A stretch of 57,973 nucleotides of DNA. It comes from Pseudomonadota bacterium (GTDB lineage Bacteria; Desulfobacterota; Desulfovibrionia; Desulfovibrionales; Desulfovibrionaceae). The DNA lies in contig JAEWPX010000163.1 in the NCBI GenBank assembly GCA_023399375.1, positions 1 to 57,973 on the forward strand, in the 5' to 3' direction. Each line of letters opens with the position of its first letter. The first letter of the stretch is position 1. Both the position numbers and the translations under genes were made by a program. This document shows positions 34,122 through 41,974 of this stretch, piece after piece. The notes under the pieces are model-generated. The model did not search any database. It saw only the letters and a list, made by a program, of their open reading frames with translations, and had not been told where the DNA came from.

Positions 34122-34680
34122 AATCCTTCTCCAGAAAAGCCCTGAGCTTGCGCCGGGCGCGAAAGGCCCGCACTTTGACGTTGACCCGAGACAGGCCGGT
34201 GATGGCCGCGACCTCTTCCACGCTTTTGCCTTCGAGCCCGAGAAGGACCACGAGCGTGCGATCCTTTTGCCCGAGCACCGTGGTCATGGCCGATTCCAGC
34301 CGGCGTCTGGCCTCACGCGCTTCCAGGCGCTCCATGTCGCGCTCGTCGGCAAGGCCTTCCTCCAGGCCGTCCACGAGCCCGGCCTCGGCCTTGCGCCGCC
34401 GCAGCCAGTCGATGCAGGTGTTGGCCGCGATGCGGTGCAGCCAGCCGCGAAAGACCGCGCCGTTGCGCAGCGCGCCGAGGTTGAGGTAGGCCTTGACGAA
34501 GACCTCCTGGGCGAGGTCCTCCATGCCGTCGGGATCGTCGCAAAAGCGCGAGACCAAATGGAGCACCGCGGCCTTGTGCCGCGAAACCAGCGCGGCGAAT
34601 GCGCGCTGATCGCCCTCCGCCGCCTCCCGGGCCAGGGAGGCGTCGTCGATGCCGTCCAGATGCGTCCCGCTTTCCGTCAC
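34114..34680 (-). CDS. ECF-type RNA polymerase sigma factor
   Basis: About 188 residues from GTG 34680; a purine-rich GGGAAGAGGA is just upstream, though its spacing is short, so an upstream start up to 34749 is possible. Region 2 is clear (DLAQEVFVKAYLNLGAL, FRGWLHRIAANTCIDWLRRR), as is region 4 (GLEGKSVEEVAAITGLSRVN, VKVRAFRARRKL). Group IV sigma factors respond to envelope or metal stress through a membrane partner. The overlapping downstream gene is the likely partner. It is divergent from the shikimate kinase gene. Confidence 0.93.
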   Translation of the reverse strand: MTESGTHLDGIDDASLAREAAEGDQRAFAALVSRHKAAVLHLVSRFCDDPDGMEDLAQEVFVKAYLNLGALRNGAVFRGWLHRIAANTCIDWLRRRKAEAGLVDGLEEGLADERDMERLEAREARRRLESAMTTVLGQKDRTLVVLLGLEGKSVEEVAAITGLSRVNVKVRAFRARRKLRAFLEKDYA

Positions 34681-34883
34681 GTCCTCTTCCCGCCGCACAT
34701 GCCGTGTCGTACGGCCGCACGCGCGCCGCGCCGGGTGTTCCGGCCGCACGCATCCGTCCGCCGGGAATTGAGGCGCGCGGGGGACCGGCCCGGTTACACC
34801 CTCCGCTCGACAAAGCGCCTCCCGGACGCTATTTCCCGGTCGCGGCGGCGCGACGCGCCCGCCAGCCCACGCCGGAGAGCGCC

Positions 34884-35417
34884 ATGCCCCCTGCCGACGA
34901 CCGCAACATCTACCTCATCGGACCCCGGGCCTCGGGCAAGACCACGCTCGGCAAGATGCTCGCCGCACGCCTCGGCCGGCCGTTTGTCGACCTGGACGCC
35001 GTTTTCGTGGAAAAACACGGGGAGACCATCGCCGATCTCGTCGGCCGCGAAGGCTGGGACGCCTTCCGCCTGGCCGAGGCGGACATCGTGGCCGAAACGG
35101 GCAAACGCACGGGGCAGGTGGTGGCCACGGGCGGCGGCGCGGTGCTCATGCCCCAAAACCGGGAAGTGCTCGCGCGCGGGCTGGTCTTCTATCTCCAGGC
35201 CGACCCCGAGCGGCTGGCCTCGCGGCTGCTGGCCGACTGCAACGAGGCGCAGCGGCCCAAGCTCACGGAACTGGGGCTGCGCGAGGAAATCGCCGCCACG
35301 CTCGCCGAGCGCGAACCGCTCTACCTCGCCTGCGCCCACGCCAGCCTGCCCGAGCGCGCCCCGGAAGAGCTGCTGGAATTCGCCCTGCGCGCCCTGGCCG
35401 CCTGGTGCAAGGAATAA
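34884..35417 (+). CDS. aroL: Shikimate kinase
   Basis: 177 residues from ATG 34884, with GGAGAG upstream. Walker A is GPRASGKTTLGKMLA. The shikimate-binding Asp is in FVDLDAVF, the Arg in EGWDAFRLAE, and the GGG motif in VATGGGAVLM; an LTELGLREE lid stretch follows. It phosphorylates shikimate in the cytoplasm on the way to chorismate and aromatic amino acids. Length matches single-domain enzymes. No other aro genes are close by. Confidence 0.92.
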   Translation: MPPADDRNIYLIGPRASGKTTLGKMLAARLGRPFVDLDAVFVEKHGETIADLVGREGWDAFRLAEADIVAETGKRTGQVVATGGGAVLMPQNREVLARGLVFYLQADPERLASRLLADCNEAQRPKLTELGLREEIAATLAEREPLYLACAHASLPERAPEELLEFALRALAAWCKE

Positions 35418-35446
35418 AAAAAGAAAAGGCGGCCTCTGCGCCGCCT
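35416..35446 (-). terminator. Intrinsic terminator of the phosphofructokinase gene
   Basis: AGGCGGC (35427-35433) pairs with GCCGCCT (35440-35446). On the minus strand the stem is followed by TTTTCTTTTTTT. It lies 67 nt past the phosphofructokinase stop and abuts the end of aroL, so the genes converge on it. Confidence 0.85.
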
Positions 35447-35513
35447 GTCCCTGTCGGACAAGTCTTTTGGCAGGCCCTTGCCGCTCCCCCCGCCGCTGCC
35501 TCGAAACGGCCGC

Positions 35514-36851
35514 TCAGGCTATCGGGCAAAAAATCGCGGGATCTTCCGTAAAAGGCGTCACGCTGTGCTGGCCCGTGGATTCGATGACCGCGCGCCAGTA
35601 GTCCGAGGCGATGTTGAGCTTTTTGCGCCGAAGCGTCACGAGGTCGAGCGGCAGGTGCACGTAGCGCGAGCCGAGTTTCGACACCACCATGCCCGTCTTG
35701 CCGGCCATGGCCGCATGCACGGCGTTCTGTCCCAGAAAGCCGCAATAGACCCGGTCGTTGGCGTTGGCCGGCACCGAGCGCACGATGTAGCTCGGGTCGA
35801 TGAACTTGAGCGTCATGGGCATCTTTCGCGCGCGGAAATAGGCCTCGATCTCGCCGGTCAGATAGTCGGCGATATCCCCGAGCACGGGATTGCCCGAGGC
35901 GTCGCGCAGGCCCGTGTCCGCAAGCAGGTTCTGCCCCGCGCCCTCCGCGGCCACGATCACGGCATGGCCGCGGTCGCGCAGGCGCTGTTCGAGGGAAGGC
36001 AGAAGCCCGCGCTCGCCGGTCATGGCGAAAGGGTACTCCGGCACGAGCACGTAGTTGACTTCCTTGAGCGCCAACGTGGCCTGGGCGGCGATGAACCCGG
36101 ATTCGCGGCCCATGACCTTGACGAGCCCCACGCCGTTGAGCACGCCGATGGCCTCGGTGTGGGCGCAGCGGATGGCCTCGGTGGCCTTTTCCACGGCCGT
36201 GTCGAAGCCGAAGGATTGGGGCACGAGGTTGATGTCGTTGTCGATGGTCTTGGGCACGCCGATGATGCTGATCTTGGAGCCGCGCCGCGCGATCTCCTCC
36301 TGGATGCGCCGGGCCGCCTTCATGGTGCCGTCGCCGCCGATGACGAAGAGCATGGCGATATTGAGGCGCTCCAGGGCGTCGGCGATGTCCTCGGGCTTTT
36401 GCGGGCCGCGGCTGGAGCCGAGCACGGTGCCGCCGAACTGGTGGATGTCCGAGACGGCCTCCGGGGTCAGCTCCACCGGCGCGTGGCCGTAGGACTCGAT
36501 GAAGCCCTGCAGGCCGAAGCGGATGCCGAGCACGCCGGCCACGTGGTAGTTGTGGTGGGCCTCCATGACGATGGCCCGGATGACGTCGTTTAAGCCCGGA
36601 CACAGGCCGCCGCAGGTGACGATGGCCGCCTTGACCTTGGAGGAATCGTAATAGATGCGGCTGCGGGGCCCGGCCGCCTCGAACGTGGCGAGACACGGCC
36701 CCGACCCCTCGCCGAATTCCCCGGCGTCGAGCTCCAGGCGCGCCTTGGCCTCGTCGTCGAAGCGGCAGTACGGCAGCGGCGAAGGGATCTTGGCCGGCCC
36801 AAGCACCGGTATGGTCGTGTCCACGGCAGGGGTTTCGCAGGCGGCTTCCAT
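35514..36851 (-). CDS. pfkA: 6-phosphofructokinase (long PFK-A family)
   Basis: 445 residues from ATG 36851, preceded by AAGGAG 9 nt upstream; a TTG at 36875 is in frame but lacks a site. Motifs are CGGLCPGLND, FVIGGDGTMKAA, PKTIDNDINL, and the substrate loop MGRESGFIAAQ. The second Gly of GGDGT is the residue associated with ATP use, while Lys in PKTIDND is typical of PPi-dependent and long ATP-dependent enzymes, so ATP use is likely but not certain. It phosphorylates fructose 6-phosphate in glycolysis. A roughly 80-residue N-terminal extension is usual for this long subgroup. Confidence 0.93.
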   Translation of the reverse strand: MEAACETPAVDTTIPVLGPAKIPSPLPYCRFDDEAKARLELDAGEFGEGSGPCLATFEAAGPRSRIYYDSSKVKAAIVTCGGLCPGLNDVIRAIVMEAHHNYHVAGVLGIRFGLQGFIESYGHAPVELTPEAVSDIHQFGGTVLGSSRGPQKPEDIADALERLNIAMLFVIGGDGTMKAARRIQEEIARRGSKISIIGVPKTIDNDINLVPQSFGFDTAVEKATEAIRCAHTEAIGVLNGVGLVKVMGRESGFIAAQATLALKEVNYVLVPEYPFAMTGERGLLPSLEQRLRDRGHAVIVAAEGAGQNLLADTGLRDASGNPVLGDIADYLTGEIEAYFRARKMPMTLKFIDPSYIVRSVPANANDRVYCGFLGQNAVHAAMAGKTGMVVSKLGSRYVHLPLDLVTLRRKKLNIASDYWRAVIESTGQHSVTPFTEDPAIFCPIA

Positions 36852-36927
36852 ATGGGGCGTCTCCTTGGCTGGCAAGCGTTAGCAGCTTCCCCGGCCCCGG
36901 GCAACTCGCTCCGGCGACGCATGCGTC

Positions 36928-36965
36928 AAAACGCCGCGACGGCCCGAAACGCCGGGCCGCCGCGG
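36928..36965 (-). terminator. Intrinsic terminator of the third chemoreceptor gene
   Basis: CCGCGACGGCCCG (36934-36946) pairs with CGGGCCGCCGCGG (36953-36965) with one mismatch. On the minus strand the stem is followed by CGTTTT. It lies just past the chemoreceptor stop at 36976. Confidence 0.75.
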
Positions 36966-36975
36966 AAGCGTCGCC

Positions 36976-39078
36976 TCAGAAACGTTCGAATGCGGCGTCC
37001 CGGGCGCTCGCCTCGGGCATCTTCCGCCCCGGCGCGCCGCTGCCGTTGCCGCCGGGCAGGCCGGGACGGGACGCAGTATTGCGGAACGGGGCGGACCTGG
37101 AGGACGTCGCGGCGTTGCGCGAAGACGCCTCCTCGATCCGGACGCCAGGCATCCGGAAAAAGCTCACGCTGGCCTGCAACTGTTCCGCCTGGGCCGAGAG
37201 TTCCTCGGCGGTCGAGGCCAGTTCCTCGGAGGCCGAGGCGTTTTGCTGGATGACGAGATCGAGCTGCTGCAGGGCGCTGTTGACCTGGTTCGCGCCCTGG
37301 CTCTGCTCCTGGCTCGAGGCGCTGATTTCCTGGATGAGGTCGGCGGTGCGCTGGATGTCGGGCACGAGCTTGGCCAGAAGCTCCCCGGCGCGCTGGGCCA
37401 CCTGCGTGCTGTTGCGCGAGATGCCGGTGATCTCCGCGGCTGCGGACTGGCTGCGCTCGGCGAGCTTGCGCACCTCCGACGCAACCACGGCGAAGCCCCG
37501 ACCGTGCTCGCCGGCCCGCGCCGCCTCCACGGCGGCGTTTAAAGCCAGCAGATCGGTCTGGCGGGCGATCTCCTCGACAATGGAAATCTTGCCGGCGATC
37601 TCCTGCATTGCGGCCACGGTCTGGCTGACGGCCGTGCCGGATTCGCGGGCGTCGGCCGCGGCCTTGACCGCCATGGCCTCGGTCTGGCGGGCGTTGTCCG
37701 CGTTCTGGTTGATGCTCGACACCATCTCCTCCATGGCCGAGGAGGACTCCTCCACGGCCGAGGCTTGCGCCGACGCGCCCTGGGAGAGCGATTCCGAGGA
37801 GGCGCTCATCTCCTCGCTGCCCGAGGCCACGGTCTCGGCACCGGACTGGACCTCGCCCACCACTTCGCGCAGCTTGTCCACCATGGCCGTCATGGACAGG
37901 AGCAGCGCGTCCTTGTCCGAACGCGGCGCGATGCTGACCGTCAAGTCGCCCTGGGCCAGCCTTGCGGCCGCGTCCGCGGCCATGCGCTCGGCCGCGATCA
38001 TCTGTCCCATGGCGGCGAGCAGCTTGCCGATTTCGTCGCTGCGGTCCACGACCACGTCGTGCGAGACGTCGCCCGCGGCCACGGCCTCGGCCACGCCGAT
38101 GGCCGAGGCCACGCCGCCCCGTATGCCCCGGGTGATGCCCACGGCGCAGAAAAGGCCCACCAAAAGGGCCGCGGCCGAGACGCACAGGGAAATCAGGTTG
38201 ACGGAACGCGCCGCCTGTTCCCGGGCGGCGGTCAGGGAAGCGATGATCTCGTCGGTCAGCTCGTTGACGCGCCGGCCGCTGTCGCCCATGGCTGAGGTCG
38301 CCGCGACCAGGACGTCGCAGGCGCGCACGAACGCGTCCACGGTCTGGCGGTAGACGCCGGCCTTTTCCGCGACTTCGTCGAGCAGAGCCAGGTTTTCCTG
38401 CCGGGTCAGGGCCCCGCGCAGGGCGTTCTGGCGCTTCTGGAAATTCTCGAGACCCGCCAGGGCCTTTTCCACGCCATCCTTCTGCCCGGTCCAGGCAAAC
38501 ATGGTCATCTGCTGGCGCACGGCCAGGAAGACTTCCACGAGCGCACCGGCGGCGAAGCCGTTTTTGGCCGTGCGCTCGGCCAGGGCCGCGTCCTTGCCGC
38601 CGAGAGCCGTTTCAAAGGCGGTTTCGGCTTCGGCGCGCAGCCGCGTCAGCCGCTGCTGCACCGCTTCGCCGTTTGCGGCAAAGGTCTTGACCGCGCTTTG
38701 CCGGGCAACGACGGCCTGATGGAATTCCTCGACCGTCTTTGCATAGGCGTCGAGTGCGGACAAGAGCTTGTCGAGCAAACCCAGTTGCCCGGGATCGCGC
38801 AACAATTCCCGCAACGCCTTGCCTTTCCCGGCAAGCTCCTTGAGCCGGCCGCGTACGGCGTCCAGGTCCTTCCGGTCGTTGCCCTGGGCGTAGCGGTTCA
38901 TGTCGAGCCTGGCAGCGGCCAGGCCATCGGCCAAATCCTGGGCTTTGTCCTCGAGTTCCGTCCGGGCCATGATGCCGCCAAGGCCGGTCCAGTAGACGCC
39001 GGAGACAACCAAGGTGAACAGGATGCACAGCCCGAAACCGGCCCCGAGCTTGAAAGCGATGCCTCGATTACTGAACAT
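36976..39078 (-). CDS. Methyl-accepting chemotaxis protein with periplasmic helical domain
   Basis: 700 residues from ATG 39078, with CGGAG upstream. Helices lie at about 9-30 and 300-325 (SLCVSAAALLVGLFCAVGI). The roughly 270-residue periplasmic domain between them is helical. A HAMP-like segment, a second linker (ARLAQGDLTVSIAP) and the signalling domain follow; its tip reads RQTDLLALNAAVEAARAGEH, with Asp where Asn is usual. The C-terminus is a long linker ending RDAAFERF. AFERF has the same aromatic-x-x-aromatic docking form as the tail of the receptor ending at 28931. The two receptors are similar throughout the signalling domain. Confidence 0.95.
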   Translation of the reverse strand: MFSNRGIAFKLGAGFGLCILFTLVVSGVYWTGLGGIMARTELEDKAQDLADGLAAARLDMNRYAQGNDRKDLDAVRGRLKELAGKGKALRELLRDPGQLGLLDKLLSALDAYAKTVEEFHQAVVARQSAVKTFAANGEAVQQRLTRLRAEAETAFETALGGKDAALAERTAKNGFAAGALVEVFLAVRQQMTMFAWTGQKDGVEKALAGLENFQKRQNALRGALTRQENLALLDEVAEKAGVYRQTVDAFVRACDVLVAATSAMGDSGRRVNELTDEIIASLTAAREQAARSVNLISLCVSAAALLVGLFCAVGITRGIRGGVASAIGVAEAVAAGDVSHDVVVDRSDEIGKLLAAMGQMIAAERMAADAAARLAQGDLTVSIAPRSDKDALLLSMTAMVDKLREVVGEVQSGAETVASGSEEMSASSESLSQGASAQASAVEESSSAMEEMVSSINQNADNARQTEAMAVKAAADARESGTAVSQTVAAMQEIAGKISIVEEIARQTDLLALNAAVEAARAGEHGRGFAVVASEVRKLAERSQSAAAEITGISRNSTQVAQRAGELLAKLVPDIQRTADLIQEISASSQEQSQGANQVNSALQQLDLVIQQNASASEELASTAEELSAQAEQLQASVSFFRMPGVRIEEASSRNAATSSRSAPFRNTASRPGLPGGNGSGAPGRKMPEASARDAAFERF

Positions 39079-39514
39079 GGCGCACTCCGTTGGTTCTTCG
39101 GCGGAAAGCCGCCCCACGTCGCTTTGCGACCGCGCATCCCCGGCTGAAGACGGCGTGCCCCTCGCCCTCTCTTCGCGAAGAAGGGCGTTCGCCGTTTCGC
39201 CGCACACGAAAGACGCATTGTCCACGCCGCCTAGGCTCGGATACCGCCCGGCGACAACGTTTACAACACAATCACTTTGACATTTATCCAATTCAAGAAA
39301 TGACCAAAAAAATAGCGGACGCCGCGAAACCGAGGATTTTCCATAGGATTCCCCGGCTCCGGCGGCGATCGCAGGCATGGCCTCGCTGCCATGAACATGC
39401 GGAAAGAAAAGCGGATCGGAGTCCGAACGGCCTCACGGCCGCGGCGCCCCCTCCCCCGCGGAGGCGGGGCAGGGCCGGACGGCGGCGCTTCGCGGGAGCA
39501 GACGCGCCCGGCGG
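39079..39514. other. About 435 bp intergenic region
   Basis: It lies upstream of the third chemoreceptor and downstream of the DUF2917 gene, both on the minus strand. No coding frame with a ribosome site is evident. The section 39255-39310 is A/T-rich for this genome and is the likeliest place for the chemoreceptor promoter, but no consensus pair can be fixed. Near 39450-39490 there are short G/C inverted repeats without a T-run. Confidence 0.4.
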
Positions 39515-39877
39515 CTAATCCCAACGCACGGCGGCCTCGGACGATTCGCCCCGGCCCGAGATGACCACCTTGCCCCCATGCGTGAGCGTCACGCGCTGCC
39601 CCGGGGTGAGCACGCGGTCCCGGCCGTCGCCCGTGGCCGTCACCCAGACCGCGCCGCGCCGGCATTCCACCCGGCAATAGCGCGTGCCGGAAAGGCTCAG
39701 GTATTTCCCCTGGGCCAGACGCACGGTCAGGCTCTTGCCCGGGGACAGAAGCCGCTGCCCGGCTTCGGCCACGATGCGCGCGAACCGGCTGTCGCGCCAG
39801 CCGGCCAGCCAGGCGTCCAGCAATCCGGGTTTTGCCGCCGCAAACGCCCTGTCTTCCTTGATGCGATCCGTGAACAT
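39515..39877 (-). CDS. DUF2917-family protein
   Basis: 120 residues from ATG 39877, with GAGGAGGA upstream. The core is a small beta-rich domain (about 48-110): SLTVRLAQGKYLSLSG, CRVECRRGAVWVTATGDGRD, VLTPGQRVTL, GGKVVISG. This is the DUF2917 pattern, a cupin-like fold of unknown function. It is divergent from the MocR-type regulator gene, which probably controls it. Confidence 0.8.
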   Translation of the reverse strand: MFTDRIKEDRAFAAAKPGLLDAWLAGWRDSRFARIVAEAGQRLLSPGKSLTVRLAQGKYLSLSGTRYCRVECRRGAVWVTATGDGRDRVLTPGQRVTLTHGGKVVISGRGESSEAAVRWD

Positions 39878-40005
39878 GGCATCCTCCTCGGGTTCGGCCC
39901 CGGGTCCGTCCCGCGGCGCGCTTCCCTTGGACCAGATTCCCTGTTACCATGACAGACACAGTTCGCAAAAAAAATGAGCATAACAGATTGTCCGGAGGCC
40001 CGGCC
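39878..40005. promoter_or_regulatory. Divergent control region, DUF2917 gene and mocR-type gene
   Basis: This 128-bp gap separates two divergent starts. It contains an A/T-rich tract (GCAAAAAAAATGAGCATAAC) and nearby AACAG/GACAG repeats that could be regulator sites. MocR proteins commonly bind direct repeats in such divergent regions. The exact operator cannot be set from one sequence. Confidence 0.4.
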
Positions 40006-41475
40006 ATGCCCCTGCCCGAAACCGACCAGGGCGTTTTCCGCTACGTGAGCGTGGAAAAACACGTCCTGTCCCTGATCGAGTCCGGAAGCCTGCGCCCGGG
40101 CGAGCGCATCCCGTCGCTGCGGGCCCTTGGCGCGCGCCTTGGCGTCAGCGTGTCCACGGTCAACCAGGCCTACATGGAACTCGAGCGACGGGGCGTGGTG
40201 GAAGCCAGGCCCAAGTCGGGCTTTTTCGTGCGCGAGAGCCCGGGCGCGCGCACGCCCGCGCCGCGCCCGCAGGGCCAGCCGGCCAAGCCGCCCACGACCG
40301 TCAACCGGGGCGCGCTCATTCGCGAAGTCCTCGACGGCATGGGCCGGCGCGACATCGTGCCGCTCGGCGTGGCGCTCACCGACGAGGCCTTCCTACCGAC
40401 CAAGCAGCTGTCGCGCCTCCTGGCCAAGGCCGCCGCCGGAAGCGCCCGGGAGGTCGTGGGCTACGAAAGCGTGCGCGGCAACCTGGCCCTGCGCCGCCAG
40501 ATCGCCTGGCGACTGGGCGAGGCCGGCATCGAGGCCGGCCCCGAGGACGTGATGGTCACGGCAGGAGCCATGGAAGCGCTCTATATCGCGCTGCGCAGCG
40601 TCACGCGGCCCGGCGACAACGTGGCCATCGCCGCGCCGTCGTACTACTGTTTCCTGCAACTGCTCGAAAACTTCGGCCTGCGCGCCGTGGAACTGCCCTC
40701 CCACCCCGGCGACGGCGTGCGCCCGGAGGACCTCGCCGCGGCGCTCGACCGCTTCAGCATCGCCGCGGTCATCCTCACCCCCAACTTCAACAACCCCGAC
40801 GGCGCACGCATCCCCGACGCGGCCAAGGCGGAAATGGCGGCCATGCTCGCCGCGCGCGACGTCCCGCTGATCGAGGACGACGTCTACGGCGACCTCCATT
40901 TCGAGGGCGGCCGCCCGCGCTGCATCGCCTCCTACGACACGGGCGGCCATGTCCTGCACTGCTCCTCGTTCTCCAAGACCCTGGCCCCGGGATTCCGCGT
41001 GGGCTACCTGCTTCCCGGGCGCTACGCGGCCAAGGCCTTCGAGATCAAGGCCACGACCAACGTCTGCTGCGCCACGCCAACGCAGATGGCCGTGGCCGAA
41101 TACCTCGCCCAAGGCAGCTTCGAGCGCCACATTCGCAAGGTGCGCGCCGTGCTCGAGCGGCAATGCCGGATGATGGAGCAGCGCATCCTCGCGCACTTTC
41201 CCGCGGGCACGCGCGTCAGCCACCCGAGCGGCGGCACGGTGCTCTGGACGCAGTTGCCGCCTCCCGCGGATTCCATTCGCCTGTTCTACGAGGCCAAGGC
41301 CAAAGGCATCGGCCTCGCGCCGGGCAACATCTTTTCCAGTTGCGACCAGTTCGACGGTTTCGTGCGCATCAGCTTCGGCAACGCCTGGACCCGGGCCGTG
41401 GACGACGCCGTGGCCGAAGTCGGCCGTCTGGCCGCGGCGCAGTACGCGCAGGGCGAGACAGGCTCCGCGGATTGA
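40006..41475 (+). CDS. MocR-type GntR regulator with aminotransferase domain
   Basis: 489 residues from ATG 40006, with GGAGG 8 nt upstream. The GntR winged helix (about 10-80; PGERIPSLRALGARLGVSVS, YMELERRGVVEARPKSGFFV) is fused to a fold-type I aminotransferase domain (about 115-480). The latter has NFNNPDGARIP, the EDDVYGDLHFEG aspartate region and the PLP lysine in SSFSKTLAPGFRVGYL. MocR regulators use PLP or a related ligand to control a neighbouring gene. The divergent DUF2917 gene is the obvious target. Confidence 0.92.
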   Translation: MPLPETDQGVFRYVSVEKHVLSLIESGSLRPGERIPSLRALGARLGVSVSTVNQAYMELERRGVVEARPKSGFFVRESPGARTPAPRPQGQPAKPPTTVNRGALIREVLDGMGRRDIVPLGVALTDEAFLPTKQLSRLLAKAAAGSAREVVGYESVRGNLALRRQIAWRLGEAGIEAGPEDVMVTAGAMEALYIALRSVTRPGDNVAIAAPSYYCFLQLLENFGLRAVELPSHPGDGVRPEDLAAALDRFSIAAVILTPNFNNPDGARIPDAAKAEMAAMLAARDVPLIEDDVYGDLHFEGGRPRCIASYDTGGHVLHCSSFSKTLAPGFRVGYLLPGRYAAKAFEIKATTNVCCATPTQMAVAEYLAQGSFERHIRKVRAVLERQCRMMEQRILAHFPAGTRVSHPSGGTVLWTQLPPPADSIRLFYEAKAKGIGLAPGNIFSSCDQFDGFVRISFGNAWTRAVDDAVAEVGRLAAAQYAQGETGSAD

Positions 41476-41630
41476 CCGCCCGGGCCTTGCCTTGGCCAGA
41501 TGATTGCCATAGGTTCCTTTCTGCCCGTCATCCGCCGTACGCGACGCGCCGGAGACAGCCGCACGGCCGGCCTCCGGGCGGCCGCCGGCGGAAAAACGTC
41601 CAGCTACGGCCCCGGCGGAGGGAGACGCCC

Positions 41631-41966
41631 ATGCAACGGCTTTCGCTTACGGCCACGGATCAGGAACTGACCATCGCCCTTTCCGGCGAAATCGTCATGG
41701 ACATGGTGCTCGAACGCAAAAGCGAAGTCACCCGGCTCGTGGAGGAATACGTCGGCCCGGCCGTCAGCCTCGACCTGACGGGCGTCACGTTCATGGACAG
41801 TTCGGGCGTGGGGCTCCTGATCGGCCTGCGCCGGCTGTGCCAGGAACGGGACAAGCTGTTTTGCGTGCGCAATCCCGCCCCGCCCATCCGCAAACTCTTC
41901 GAGACGCTGCGCCTGACGGACTACCTTTCCCTGGCACGTCCCGACGCCGCGCCGCCGGCCTCCTGA
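41631..41966 (+). CDS. STAS-domain anti-sigma-factor antagonist
   Basis: 111 residues from ATG 41631, with GGAGGGAG upstream. A single STAS domain contains SLDLTGVTFMDSSGVGLLIG; the first Ser of DSSG is the usual phosphorylation site. Such proteins release a sigma factor or another target by partner switching when dephosphorylated. The next gene, 8 nt downstream, is a receiver-PAS-PP2C phosphatase that fits as its activator. The expected kinase/anti-sigma (RsbW/SpoIIAB type) is not in the window. Confidence 0.9.
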   Translation: MQRLSLTATDQELTIALSGEIVMDMVLERKSEVTRLVEEYVGPAVSLDLTGVTFMDSSGVGLLIGLRRLCQERDKLFCVRNPAPPIRKLFETLRLTDYLSLARPDAAPPAS

Positions 41967-41974
41967 GCCGCGCC

